Source: Anthopleura xanthogrammica
Lineage: Eukaryota > Cnidaria > Anthozoa > Actiniaria > Actiniidae
Direction: 5' to 3'
DNA: 64,000 bases
Assembly: GCA_964019055.1 (NCBI GenBank)
Contig: OZ025211.1
Span: forward strand, 5,905,835-5,969,834
The position numbers and the translations under genes were made by a program. Shown here piece after piece: positions 43,693-55,645 of the stretch. Every line of letters starts with the position of its first letter. Position 1 is the first letter of the stretch. The notes under the pieces are model-generated. The model ran no database searches and was not told where the DNA came from. It worked only from the letters and a program-made list of their open reading frames with translations.

Positions 43693-43793
43693 AGAGGAGG
43701 CAATGCATGATCGGCATTACTGCATTATTGCAAGTGAGTTTCAAAGTGAATATCTCTTCTCGTAAGCATTGAACTTCCTTGAACCAAACTAAA

Positions 43794-44826
43794 ATGTCTG
43801 ACACAGTTATCAAGGCAAAACGCGCAAAACAGGTGAGCAATCTCTAGCTTTTTTATAATTTATATTTTATTTTATTATGGTTTTATCTTGTATTCAACTT
43901 ATGAGCACAAATTAACTTGCAATCGTTATCTCTTCCTAGGCTAACAAGTCAAGCAAACCTCTTCTTGAGAGGCAGCGCCGAGCAAGAATCAATAACAGCT
44001 TGAATGAACTGAAAGACCTCGTCCTCTCTTCGCTATACAATGGCGTAAGTATGACTTATAAACTAATCTCTTAACAGAGTTACATTTAGGAAGCACTCGA
44101 TCCTTTTCCGGTTTCTATTTTGATTTTCACAACTGATAGCATATTTTCCTTCCCTCTTTAGTGTCCACAAGCCGAAAAGAACAGCGAAAAGATGGAAAAA
44201 GCAGAAATCCTTGAACTGACTGTGAACTTTCTCAAACTTGCAAGAAGTCGAAGAGTCAATGGTAAGAAAAACATCTTGTATACGCTTCACTGGAGCTCCT
44301 TGTTTGAATAACGCCAAGCGCTAATGAAGGATAGAAAAGTTCCGTAAACTCTGTTAAACTAAAAACAACATACTTCTGGAAATTTATCTTTATCAAAATA
44401 TTAAGTATTAGAGCCGGTTTTAATCTCAGTTTTGTTGTTTTTCCAGGATTTCGACCTGCTGATAGCAAAGAGGCAATGCCAAGCAAATATCAGCCCACGA
44501 ACTACAATGATTGCTTCACAAGAGTCAGTCCCCTCGAAGGCACACAAAGATGCGGTGACCACCTCGTAGTACCACATCTCACCCCGTTAACTTCATGTTC
44601 TATGCCAGGATCTTCTCCTTCCATGAGTGAAGCACTCTGCTTTCGTGGTGTTCGGCCCTGTGTTGGATACGAAGTCGCTTCTACGATCCCCAGGCTCGCA
44701 GCTTCGCCTTTATCAAAAGTTATGGTCGATTCAACACACCACCACCAGCAAGTCATAGCATCTAACAGTCTTCCTTGCTCACTACACGTTCCTACGAGCA
44801 AAGTTCAAGTCTGGAGACCGTGGTAA
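43794..44826 (+). CDS. Hes-type bHLH transcriptional repressor 1
   Basis: Four exons: 43794-43832, 43940-44044, 44162-44261, 44447-44826. The bHLH spans roughly residues 14-75: basic region SKPLLERQRRARINNSLNEL, helix 2 KMEKAEILELTVNFLKLAR. The basic region keeps the Pro typical of Hes proteins (N-box binders). An Orange-like segment follows (YNDCFTRVSP), then a Ser/Pro-rich tail. The protein ends exactly in WRPW, the Groucho/TLE recruitment motif. It should act in the nucleus as a DNA-binding repressor, commonly downstream of Notch. The TATA box and Su(H)-like sites upstream fit that. AATAAA signals lie at 45016 and 45098. Close relative of the gene at 47990. Confidence 0.94.
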
Positions 44827-47800
44827 ATCTGTTTGCTAAGGGTTCTGTAATTTTATTGTTGATATTCTAAATGGCTCAGTAATTGAATTTACTTAGGAAT
44901 CCATTTTCTAGACTCTCACTTGTCTACAACTAGAAAATAATTAAGAATTTGGAGAAAGAAGTTAGTTTGGCAGAAATACTCAACTAAACTCAAATAGAAA
45001 GTTGTAAATAGAATGAATAAAGCCTTGAGCGATAGAGTTCAAATTAATAGTTCAAATTAAATCAAATTGTAAATAGCTACAAAGAATTATACAGAAAAAT
45101 AAAAGTCTTTGACATCTGAAAGCTCTGAGATTTCATGTGAATGGGTCTGAATGGGGCATATTTAAGAAAGTTCGGCGTTTTAAATTTATCAAATAAATAT
45201 AATTGAAAAACCTTTTAAGTGTAAAGTTGACAATGGAGAATATGGCAAAACGGAGGCTTCATTCGCATGCATTAAAATCAAACTTTAAAATAATTAAAAC
45301 CATTGATTTGTGACAAATATCAAGAAAAACAATAGGAAAGACGTTTTTGGTAGACTTCTTTGTATCTTGGTTATCTACGTTAAGAATTATTCCTGCAAAT
45401 GCAGCAGAATAACAAAGGCAAGTTCTTCATTGCGTGAAGTGTGGCTCTTAGAGACGACTGACTTTCGAACTCGTTTGAAGTCTTTTAAGAAGCGCTGTTT
45501 TCAACTTCAATTAATAGAAGAGTCGATATTTTGACTTAAGAAAGAGAATAATCATTTTCGTCTAAGGTTTCATGCTCATGTTTTAGCTTAAGGCCAGTGT
45601 TTTAAAATGCAAGTACTTGAGCTATATATGGCAGGGAAAGTCGGTCGAAGTAACACGTGGCCTAAAAGGAGTAAGATCTAAAGTGTGATTAAGACTTATT
45701 GTGAGAACCCTAGTAGAACCCTACTTCAACACTAAGGAGGACGAAAAAGGCTTAATAAAAAATGTCTTGTTTTTCCAAGTTCGATGCCTAGAGCTCCAGA
45801 TGTTATAGCATATATACGTAAGGACATTTATGAAGTTTTCGTCGCTAGAGATTAAGACAAAGGGAAGGAGTTTAAAGCCCCAAAGTTCTCGGTTTCCATT
45901 GTTCTTGCATGCTCGCTGCATTGTTTTTCAAAGGCACATAATCATAACAACATCATAGTTAATCATTAGCGAAAGTCTTTAAACTCTCTCGACTCACACA
46001 ATAAAAAGAGCTGCTACATTTGGTGAATGTGTAAGTACCAGGTGCCGAGTTTTGACACACGAGGCATGCACGCGAAGTTTAAAGGGACCACATATTATAG
46101 ATGCATTTTATTGTCCCATGGCTGTCGGGATCAATGTCATGGTTATGCACCTGCAACGAGCAGCAACACCACAACCACCAGAACACCTCATAGATCTTTT
46201 GTTCCCCACACGATTTTAGTCAAGATGTCCGACCTTTTCTGTTTAAAAATATAAATTTAAATGCATCCAATGTTCGGCATAGAACCTGTAAATTTCAAAT
46301 TTGAATGTGATTTAATTTTAGCCGTTTTACCGAAGTGCTAATCAGATTTTAATAAAGTTAGAAAATTATGAACTAAATGATTTAAGAAAATTGATTATTT
46401 TGAAGCAAATTAATTTATGAACTCCTCCTTAACCTTGATATTTATGTGGTGGTTAGAGCTAGCCTGTTCTCAGTCAGATACGATCGGATGGGAAAGACCA
46501 CAAGCAGAGCTAGTCAATTTTAATTTAATGATCTGATTTAGTGAGTGAGCCATTCGGCATTGAACTAGCTATATTAGATAAAACGTTGAATATAACTTTA
46601 TTAAAATGAAAAAAGTATATCAGCAAAAATTCTAAACAATTTATTTTACCTTAAATTATGACTTTTTATAGGTTTTAGTATCAGATATCACAAAAGTTTT
46701 CATCATTGCAAAACGTTCGGTCAGTCAGACTCAATTCAATTAAGGCAATACAAACGAACTTCATGAACTTTTTAAAGTAAAAAAAATAAATAATAGTGCT
46801 GTATTCTGATTTCCACATTATGTATTTTCTCTTTATTCATTTTATCTATTCACTCCTTTAACATAATTTTCAGTTCGTAATTACATAAAGTTATGTAGCC
46901 ATGCGGAAGTTAAAAGAGACGAAGGTGTGGTTTTCGCAGGAGTTCAAAAACGTTTCCACGCAATCTTGTCAAAAAACTGTCAAAATTTTACCATGATTTA
47001 GTGTTAATAGCTCAAACGATGACCGTAATTAGCACGAGACTCGATTATTTTGCTGAATTAACAACGTGAATGATTCCGACTTCAATGTGTTTTTAGCTAT
47101 TTCTAACTATACCTTCAGGACGTAGATTCGACAGTAGACAAATGACTTAGAGTTCAGGAGGTCCATTCTCTCGCGATAGGTTTTTCAAAAGACGTTTTAT
47201 AAATGGATGGCAACTGTCTTCATAGTTTTCAATTGCACACATGGTTTCGAAAAGCATTCAGAATAGGCACAACAGCATTAATTCAAAGCCATCCCAGCAG
47301 ATGCTCAGAAGATCAGAAGACAAAACAAGTGGATTGAGGGTATTAAAAACGCGCTAAACACCTTTCGAGTGGGTGAAAATAAAACTGGCATTTTTGAATT
47401 ATGTGGGGCTTTGCTAATTGCTTTTAAGTGGCTTGAAGACTCGCACAACTGGCATAGAGCTAGAACAATGCTCTCTGGGCTACTACAACGTCGAGGGAAT
47501 TTGCTGCCACACGCTCATGGACCCGAGAGATTGAAAATAATTTGAAATAAAGAGTGCATGGAAACTGAATACCAACCAATTGATAACACGTGCTTTGGAC
47601 AGAATAGCAAAGATTTTGCATCTATCTTTTGTTTGCACGAGCAAGCATCGTAAGGCTATTGTCAAAGAATTCCATGCAAGTTGTTGATTGGAGCGTCTCC
47701 TAAGCGGAGAATTATGACATGAACTTTTCGCGTGTAAGAGGTGTAACCTCCCGTGTGCCAACTTGATGCTCATTGGCCAGTTCCTTTTTTTTGCTCTCAT

Positions 47801-47989
47801 ATTGCCCCATGAGGGACCTTTTATGATGTCATAAAAATGCGCTCGCCTTTTTGTTTTTGATCAAGAAACTTTTAGACTGAGGTTGTTCGCTTGCCACTTT
47901 GTGAAAACGTGCGGCCTGATAGATTGAGATAGAGATCTTGGCTTTGATCCTCCATTTTGGACGTGGTCCAGTTCGCATAGACTGAAGTG
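44827..47989. other. Spacer between the two Hes genes
   Basis: 3' UTR of the first gene to about 45110, then AT-rich unique DNA. No convincing coding exon or repeat seen. TGATGTCATAA (about 47828), a CRE/AP-1-like string, precedes the second gene. Confidence 0.6.
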
Positions 47990-49246
47990 ATGGCGGATAA
48001 CGTTGCTAAACGAAGTCGACCGCAGGTAATTGAGTCTAAAATTTCTTTTCAAGACCCCAGTTTTAACTTTCTTCAATTCAAAAGTCGATTACAAAACCCT
48101 GAATTGTTCTTGTTTAATTTTCAGTCAAAAAAGTCGATCAAACATTTGTTGGAAAGGCAGAGGAGGGCGAGAATTAACAACAGCCTCGGCGAGCTGAAGA
48201 ACCTTGTTCTCTCAGCAATACATCAAGGGGTGAGAAAAAAACGTGAAAGAAAATCAAATTCTAAAATAAATTTAAAGAAAGAGTGAGATCGTATGAATAT
48301 TGAAAGTTATAAGACCCCGCAAAATTCGTTTTAAGAGGAGAATTGCTTTCTATTTAAGAACCCGCAAGCTGATTTAAATGGGACGGAGAAGATGGAAAAA
48401 GCTGAAATTCTGGAATTGACTGTGAACTACATCAAAGCGATCAAAGGGCATACTAACCCAGGTGAGCTCCAGGTTAATACTTATTTTTTTTATACCTACG
48501 CATTGTTGAAGTATTTGAAGAACGTGCAGCATTTGGGAAGACTTTGTTTGCTGCAATAATGACTTATTTGTTGAGTGCGAGAAATTTTTTATCTTACTGA
48601 ATTTGGAAGCCCTTGCGCCTCATACAAAAAATTGCATGATAGATACATCTTTTATTTAGTTGCTAGCCCTTCTTCAAACTTAAACTTTCTCCTGGTAATG
48701 TGTGAAGAAACGTTTCTCAGTAAATTAAAATTCATTTTTCCAAATATTAACTCCTGATGAAGTCGCGACCACGCGCAAGAGACTCGTGTCATAAGTGACT
48801 CGTTTTTACTTGTTTGTCATCTTTTGTCAAAAGACTTGGACATCACAGAAGTGTGGAAGAGTGAAGACAAGAATTTCTTGAGAAAGCGCGGTATAAATTG
48901 CTATGAATGTTACGGAGAAGGTGAAAGGAAGACCAAAGTGAAGAAGTCAAAAAGAAGCGTCTCTCATGGATACTTCTCTGCTTACGGAACTGGAGCGTTA
49001 TCTCCAGTGAATTGCCACATTGCACAATGCAGTCCATGCAATCCCTGCCTAGATGGAAAGATAATGTGCTCCTGCTATGCATCAGCAATGTATGGAATGA
49101 CAACCCCTCCGCCATCGCCATCAATAGAGTGCAACACAACTTATGATGAACGCACGGAATGCTCTGTTCCTATGACTGCAAGTCTGTCACCTCACAGTAG
49201 CAATACTACCATGAATGGTCAGGTTTGGCGACCATGGCTCAAGTAA
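47990..49246 (+). CDS. Hes-type bHLH transcriptional repressor 2
   Basis: Four exons with the same layout as its neighbour: 47990-48025, 48125-48229, 48359-48461, 48834-49246. The bHLH reads HLLERQRRARINNSLGELK then KMEKAEILELTVNYIKAIK. The residue that is Pro in typical Hes basic regions (and in the gene at 43794) is His here. The tail is long and unusual: Cys/Tyr-rich (NCYECYGEGE, CSPCNPCLDGKIMCSCY), and it ends WRPWLK, so two residues follow the Groucho motif. An intact HLH and WRPW support a repressor role. The last acceptor (CAAAAG at 48833) is weak and could be off by a few codons. Confidence 0.9.
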
Positions 49247-50878
49247 AATCTACTAACGTAATTGAATAGAAATAATTAAATAAACAGGACTTAATGGATA
49301 ATAATAATATGAGTGGCATAATTATGTAAAATAGATGAGAATATTTTTGCGTCTCTTTAGAAAGACGCGCGTGCATGCGCGCGAAGTTTAAAAGACACGC
49401 GCAGTCTTTGCAAGGCAGGCGCGGCAAAGATGCGCGCCATTTCCAAAAAGGGAAACTATTGCAGCTTTGTGTATGGTTAAAATTGCAACATAGATTTATT
49501 CCACCAAAGGTGGCAGCCAGTTTTTCTTCTATTATAAACTTACAAAGTCGAAAATAACTTATTACTTCTGTAATGTTAAGCAATAGAGTTAAGCAATAAT
49601 TCAGTAAGAAAATGTGTCATTTGGTAACGTCGTTAATGAGTGACATTAATTCAAGCAAAATTAATAGATAATTTTGCACATTATTACCGTAAAAATTGTC
49701 AAAAAATGAAGTAAAATATTAAATGAATTAAAATTTGAGTCGAACATATATGATTACGCCATTACTATTTCTTGAAGACTTCTTGAGAAGTGGTAACATA
49801 CTGAAAACGAGGCTTGGTTAGTCGTACTTTCTTTCCAAAGAATAGATTAAAAAGACCCAAATGAAGGGAGTGATCAAGAAACTACTGATGAATTTACATG
49901 TGACGCACGTACAAGACTTGATGGTACGAAAACGACTCATTCCACTTTTTAATCCAAGATTAGGCAGCGTTCATAATGTATGAGGGGGGGGGGGGCAGGT
50001 GAAATTAAGGGGGATCTGGAAATGTTTTATCATTAACATGGGGGGGGGGGGGGGTTTGAAATTTTTTATCAGAATCGAGAGGGGTATGTCGGGGGAGTGG
50101 ATAAATTTTTAGCCTTGCCTGGGGGGTTTAACTATTTGGGGGGGGGGGGGGGCTGCAAATGGTTTTTTTTTGTCATTTACATTATGAACACAGCCTTATT
50201 TAAAGGGAGTAGCTGTAACCTAGAAGGTAAAGCTAGCCACTCGGCATTCCACCCTGGAGCCACCCTTATTAAGCCTTACCAAGATGGGAATGTGCGGAGA
50301 ATTTACCAGTAGCATCTGCGAAGAATGGTTTTTCATCCACTGAATATAATTGGAAGTTACAAGTTGATATTTGAAGCTAATTATGGGGCAATAAGCTGAA
50401 GCTTGAAAGAGGCATGGGGATAGGGGTATGTATCCCCTAAATCTTTGATACCTAATTGTTACTATGTTAATTAAAAGTCACTCGATTGTTGCTTTTTGTT
50501 TTATCTTGCAACCCCCCTAAATTCTTGGGTCCTCCCTACATTTCCGTCACTAGGGGTGGTTTATCAGTTCAATCGAACCCCCCCCCCCCCTTTCCCTTCC
50601 TTACCCCTTCTATTTGCAAATTTGTGCGAGAAAAGATGATACCTAAAAAAGTGTAAAAATGCAACAAGATGTTTATTTTTACTGTAGCTGGCTATTGGAG
50701 TATTTTCATGAAATGTAATAACTGGGGTTGACAGAAAAATGCTACACCTCTTGTTACTATTAATATTTACAACCAGTAAGGAAAGCAAGGGCGTATATTA
50801 TGCTATTAAAGCATATTTTTTATTTCTTAAAGGTTCATAAATAAATTAAAAAGCTCCATAATGCTCTGTCTAACTGTT
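49247..50878. other. Spacer between Hes and SLC7 genes
   Basis: No gene seen. Three long G runs lie at 49984-50152 and a C run at 50578-50590. Minus-strand AATAAA (plus TTTATT at about 50818) likely ends the next gene. Confidence 0.6.
49984..50152. repeat. Cluster of poly-G runs
   Basis: Three runs of ten or more G (about 49984-49994, 50040-50054, 50138-50152) within 170 bp, plus shorter GGGG blocks. Strong quadruplex potential on the plus strand. Confidence 0.85.
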
Positions 50879-52246
50879 TTACTTTCTTGAGAAAATATAA
50901 TAAAATGGAATCCCAGCCAAAATATACATTAAAGCGAAGGCTGAATCCTTTGGTTTTTCAATGAATGGTGCAATAACCAGATAAAGTGCTACAAGAACCA
51001 TGAGAATTGGCACAACAGTCCACACCCTGTAAGGCCTGTGCTTATGGGGCATTCTCAGTCGCAGTACAAGAAGAGACAATATAGTTCCTCCATAGAACAT
51101 CCATGCTACAAAACTGAAACAGCTTATGAGGGATTCTAGATTGCTGGGTAGAAGCAGTAGGATTGCAATTAAAGATGGAAATGCAACTGCATAGATTGGC
51201 ATTTGCAGTCTGGTGTTGACCGTTGCAAGGACAGTAGGCATGTGTCCTTCCTTTGCTGCTGCGCACACTACTCTGCCGTTTGTAAAAACTGAGCCATTTG
51301 CTGCTCCAAAGCAAGAGCAAGCAACCAACAGTGGCATCAAAACAAGAAAAACTGGATGAATCTTTTCACCAAAAGAAACAGCAACAGCACTTGAAGAGAT
51401 TACTTCTGCTGGTGTAAGGATACACAAATAGGCTATATTGACCAGGACATAACACAGGGTGACCAAAGGAAGAGCAATCATCACTGCTTTGGGGAGGTTC
51501 TCTGTTGGGTTCTTCAGCTCTCCTGTAACGTAATTCAGTTGGTTCCAGCCATCAAAAGCCCAAAGACCACTATAAAAAGCATGGGCAAGCTTTCCTGGAT
51601 TAGTACTTGTACCATTGAAGAGGTTTTCAAAGTTTTTTGTATGTCCTGTAGCTATGTTATAAAGCCCTATCACCACAACTAAACCAATTGCCAAAAGCTT
51701 CATCCCAGTAAAGAGAACTTGTGTTTGAGCAGCTAATTTCGTACTCAAACAATTGATAATGGTGAGCAACACAATACATAGCATTGCAATGACTTTGACG
51801 AGAACTGTAGGCTCTGTTGATCCCTCAGGAAGAAAAGGGAGACAGGAATAATATGCGAATGCCATGCAGATAATTGCTATAGATGCTGGCTTAAGAACTA
51901 AGATTATAGTCCAGCTCACCAAAAAGGCAGGCAAAGACCCATACGCTTCTTTAAAATAGATATATTCTCCACCAGATTTTTGAATGAAAGTTCCAAGTTC
52001 ACAGTAACATAATGCCCCAAACATTGCCATCAGCCCAGAAAAAGTCCAAACTATCAACATCATGCCTACAGATCCTGACTTCTGAAGCACAAATTTTGGA
52101 GAAACGAAAATTCCAGAACCAATCATTATTCCTATAATAAGAGCAGCACCTTGTGTCAGTGTTATACTCTTTGCAGATAATTCTTCTTTGAAAACCTTGG
52201 GGGCTTTTCCATTTGTGTATGTTTTTGATTTACCATTGATTGCCAT
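50879..52246 (-). CDS. SLC7-type light-chain amino-acid transporter, b0,+AT/LAT-like
   Basis: 455-residue intronless APC-superfamily protein with about 12 hydrophobic helices. TM1 carries the substrate-binding GSGIF, and TM6 carries AFDGWNQLNYVT, closer to b0,+AT (SLC7A9) as I remember it than to LAT1. C-terminal part: HRPYRVWTVVPI. Normal length for the light chains of heteromeric transporters, which exchange neutral or cationic amino acids at the plasma membrane. The loop after TM3 reads CLPFLPEGSTEP and lacks the Cys that light chains use for the disulfide with SLC3 heavy chains. An acceptor-like GAAACAG at 52294 suggests a 5' UTR intron. Head to head with the gene at 53738. Confidence 0.92.
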   Translation of the reverse strand: MAINGKSKTYTNGKAPKVFKEELSAKSITLTQGAALIIGIMIGSGIFVSPKFVLQKSGSVGMMLIVWTFSGLMAMFGALCYCELGTFIQKSGGEYIYFKEAYGSLPAFLVSWTIILVLKPASIAIICMAFAYYSCLPFLPEGSTEPTVLVKVIAMLCIVLLTIINCLSTKLAAQTQVLFTGMKLLAIGLVVVIGLYNIATGHTKNFENLFNGTSTNPGKLAHAFYSGLWAFDGWNQLNYVTGELKNPTENLPKAVMIALPLVTLCYVLVNIAYLCILTPAEVISSSAVAVSFGEKIHPVFLVLMPLLVACSCFGAANGSVFTNGRVVCAAAKEGHMPTVLATVNTRLQMPIYAVAFPSLIAILLLLPSNLESLISCFSFVAWMFYGGTILSLLVLRLRMPHKHRPYRVWTVVPILMVLVALYLVIAPFIEKPKDSAFALMYILAGIPFYYIFSRK

Positions 52247-53737
52247 ATTGTTGGAGGGAAGTTAGGTCTTGATTTCAGATGTGTTGATGCTGCCTGTTTC
52301 AAGATAAAAACATCATTAAATGTAAATTTTACTGGTCATGAGCTAAAAGCAATTTATAGTATTTTATTATAGCCAGATCTGTGGAGAAAATTACTCAGTG
52401 ATGTTACATTCAGGAGAGATGGCAGCTGGGTATAGTTTGAATGTCAGCTATATAAATAGCCATGACAACCTGTCTTGGACGTTGGTGCATGTATTTATTT
52501 TTGAAGTAAAAATGTACATATTTTGATTGTAAGACCAACCACATACCACATACATATATTTTTATACTTTTTTAGTCAAAGCTTTTGTGAAAACAATCAT
52601 CTTTTCAAACCTTACAGATCAATAATATTATATATCTCTAAGCTGTGGCTAGTGTATTAAAATTACTTGAATTACTGTGATGAGGACACAATATAATGGC
52701 TATATATGGCAAAAACTAAACCACATACAGACTTGCCAGAATCTCCCCCCTGTTACGCAACCCATCACGAACGTATGAAGTTTCGTAAATGAGGATGTGC
52801 CATGTGGCAAACGTGTAAAATCCAAATCACACCATTCATTTGATAACTTTGTAAAACTGTTAATTTAATCGAAAAAAAATTGCTAAAATCATAAACGCCA
52901 CGTTGGATGCGATCTTTCTTTAACCTAATCTAAATTCTACGCAAAATAAAATTAAAAATATCTAAGATGTTATGAGAATAATAAAAAATAAAAAATAAAT
53001 AAGACTGAGATTTTCTAGTAGTACTTTGATCATCAACAGAAAATGCGCCACTTTCAGCTAGATTCATACCTTTTTTCACAGCGATTTCTTACCTTGATTA
53101 GTCTTAGATTGCCTTTTTTTGCATTTCTTAGACCAGACACCTACCGTCTGCTCCTAATTCAAGGGATAAAAGGCATTGATATTCAAAGAGAACGCCATTG
53201 CAAATTAGGTATTATACCCAGCTTGACCGGTACTGTGACACGTCACTGACCAACACAATTTTCGCCCGTCAAGGGTAGGGTAGAGTCAGGATTGGTAAAT
53301 TTTCAGCTCCCTCCAAATATTTTGAAATGATACTATTTTTTTTAAATGAGTATTATCCTGAATTAGATTCCCATATTTCCATTTTTCATCAATTTCTCTA
53401 TTATTATCTCATTTTTAAAGTAGGACTTTGAATGAAAAAACAGCATTAAAATTAATTTTAAAAATGGATGGTACGATTCTTTTTGCTAGAAACGTTAATA
53501 TATTAGTTCTTTACGATTTCTTAATTATTACTTCCAAAATAATATCCTTCTAAATTTTAATCTCATTCTTTGAAAAATTGAAAAATTTTGGTCACGCAAT
53601 CTTATTAATAGTCACGCACTTCAAGCATGCATTGTTATCGGACCAGCAATTTTCAGTATATTATATTATATATTCACTTCACTTCAATATAAGATCACGA
53701 ATAGAAGGTGAGTTGCAATATTGGATTACAAATCGAA
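52247..53737. promoter_or_regulatory. Shared upstream region of the divergent SLC7 pair
   Basis: About 1.5 kb between two divergent starts, with no ORF of note. It should contain both promoters and 5' UTRs. A consensus donor (AAG|GTGAGT, 53707/53708) lies 30 bp before the plus-strand ATG, which could mark an alternative 5' exon. Confidence 0.45.
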
Positions 53738-55414
53738 ATGACAGAAAGAGAATCTCTTTTATCATCCAACCAATCTTTAAATCCACCCAAAACAACAGAA
53801 AATATACTGTACAACTCTCCTGAAAGGAATAACGACGAACATTTCGGCACCGCTAGCTGTGAACTTGGAGATATTCTCGATTTTCCTGACATTTCCTTGG
53901 ATGACGATTATTACTGTTCTGAGTCCGAAGCAAGCGATAAAGAAAGGCTACTTGGCAATCATGATAATAATAGAGAACCAAACATTATAGATCGCTCAAA
54001 ACCAGTAGTAATCAAGCGTCGAGTGGGACTTATTCACGCTGTTTCTCTCATCTTTGGTGGCATAGTTGGTTCAGGTATCTTCATTTCGCCGACTTTAGTC
54101 CTAAAAAACAGTGGATCTGTAGGTCTAACACTCATTGTATGGACTCTAGGGGGATTTTTCTCTCTCCTGGGAGCCTTGTGCTACTGTGAACTTGGAACAA
54201 TGATCGAAAAATCCGGCGGGGATTTTATTTATTTGAAGATAGCGTATGGTAAGATGGCGTCTTTCTTGTACAGTTGGCTGAACGTCTGGTTCATAGATCC
54301 AGCATCCTTTGCTATCAAATCCATGACTTTTTCTTTGTACCTGAGCGCAGTTTTCAACTTGGACTGCACGGGAAACACTTTGCTTTTCAAACTTCTAGCC
54401 GCCATTTCGATTATTTTTTTCTCGGGTTTAAATTGCGCTAGCGTGCTTTGGTCCGCGCGCGCGCAGGTCTTATTCACAGGCGTAAAATTCGCTGGAATAA
54501 TTGTGATCATTTCTGTAGGATTTTTAACGATTACAGCTGGTCACACTGAAAATTTCCAAAACAGTTTTACGCATTCAAACACAGATATCGGCTTACTGGG
54601 CCATGCTTTTTATAGTGTCATGTGGTCATACGATGGCTGGAATTGTCTTAACTACATCACTGAAGAAATCAAAGAACCGACAAAAAACTTTCCCAGATGC
54701 ATGTATATCTCAATCCCTTTGGTAACAATTTGCTATGTTTTGATTAACTTGACCTATTTTAGTATCTTAAGTCCTTCGGAAATGCTGTCATCCGACGCGG
54801 TAGCTTTTACCTTCGCGCACAAACTCAGCCCTATTTTTGGCATCATTATGCCTCTTCTAGTTGCAATATCCTGTTTTGGGAGCATTAATGGACAATTATT
54901 TAGTGTGTCGAGAGTTCTTTTTTCCATCGCACGAGAAAAGCAAATGCCCAAGTGTCTATCATTCGTAAATCGCCACTCACAGACCCCGATTCCTGCTATC
55001 CTTCTAAGGACCATTCTTGGGCTGGTTATGCTACTTCCAACATCAATTGAACCACTGATTAATTGCCTGCTATTCGCAGAATGGATCTTCTTTTTCGCCA
55101 TGTTTGTTGCTGTTATTCTCTTACGATGGAAAAAACCTCATCTTCCTCGCCCCTACAAAGTACCTCTGATATTCCCAATCATCATGATCTTTATATCTCT
55201 ATATTTTATTGCAACACCACTCATGGTCAATCCAATCGAATCGGCCATCGGCCTCTCGATTCTTCTGGCCGGAGTCCCAGTTTATTACATCTTCCTGGTC
55301 AAACAGTGTGCCCCAAGAATCGTTCAACCTTTGCTTGCTAAAATAACTTATTCTTCCTATATACTCTGCAATGTTGTGGAACCTGCGATTCCGAAAGCGT
55401 TCGAAACTCATTAG
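53738..55414 (+). CDS. SLC7-type light-chain amino-acid transporter with long N-terminus
   Basis: 558-residue intronless transporter. The first ~95 residues are a polar, acidic cytoplasmic extension (DFPDISLDDDYYCSESEA) not found in the neighbour. Then twelve helices: GSGIF in TM1, SYDGWNCLNYIT in TM6, RPYKVPLIFP before TM11. The TM3-TM4 loop (FNLDCTGNT) keeps a Cys where light chains form a disulfide with the SLC3 heavy chain. An acidic ERESLL motif near the start resembles a dileucine sorting signal. The ATG at 53738 is used because an in-frame upstream extension has no ATG. Paralogue of the minus-strand gene at 52246; together they look like an old inverted duplication. Confidence 0.92.
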   Translation: MTERESLLSSNQSLNPPKTTENILYNSPERNNDEHFGTASCELGDILDFPDISLDDDYYCSESEASDKERLLGNHDNNREPNIIDRSKPVVIKRRVGLIHAVSLIFGGIVGSGIFISPTLVLKNSGSVGLTLIVWTLGGFFSLLGALCYCELGTMIEKSGGDFIYLKIAYGKMASFLYSWLNVWFIDPASFAIKSMTFSLYLSAVFNLDCTGNTLLFKLLAAISIIFFSGLNCASVLWSARAQVLFTGVKFAGIIVIISVGFLTITAGHTENFQNSFTHSNTDIGLLGHAFYSVMWSYDGWNCLNYITEEIKEPTKNFPRCMYISIPLVTICYVLINLTYFSILSPSEMLSSDAVAFTFAHKLSPIFGIIMPLLVAISCFGSINGQLFSVSRVLFSIAREKQMPKCLSFVNRHSQTPIPAILLRTILGLVMLLPTSIEPLINCLLFAEWIFFFAMFVAVILLRWKKPHLPRPYKVPLIFPIIMIFISLYFIATPLMVNPIESAIGLSILLAGVPVYYIFLVKQCAPRIVQPLLAKITYSSYILCNVVEPAIPKAFETH

Positions 55415-55587
55415 TATATCATTCAAGCTTGATGTACAAGATTAAGACGAGGGGAAATAAAAAATGAATGGATTTAAGTGAAGAAATGAGAATTCTAGTA
55501 GTTGTAGTAGATGGCACGGGAAGGTTATTTGAAAATATCGTTCCTTTACGATCTACTTAGGTTTTACTGTAACTTAAAAACAAGATA

Positions 55588-55593
55588 TATATA

Positions 55594-55645
<52 letters not shown>
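55588..55645. repeat. (TAA)n microsatellite
   Basis: Uninterrupted AAT/TAA triplets, about 18 units, followed by AT-rich DNA. Confidence 0.95.

Larger units (their letters stand above)
41116..43793. other. Spacer between NEDD1 and the Hes genes
   Basis: No gene supported. The missing NEDD1 first coding exon may lie in 41116-42100. Two RBPJ/Su(H)-like sites (42167, 42934) and the first Hes promoter are here. The ORF at 42053-42289 was not supported. Confidence 0.55.

Noticed and set aside
44502..44801. Minus-strand 99-residue ORF
   Set aside because: Antisense shadow of the last exon of the first Hes gene.
46027..46254. 75-residue ORF between the Hes genes
   Set aside because: No family match, no splice signals and ordinary AT-rich surroundings; consistent with chance.
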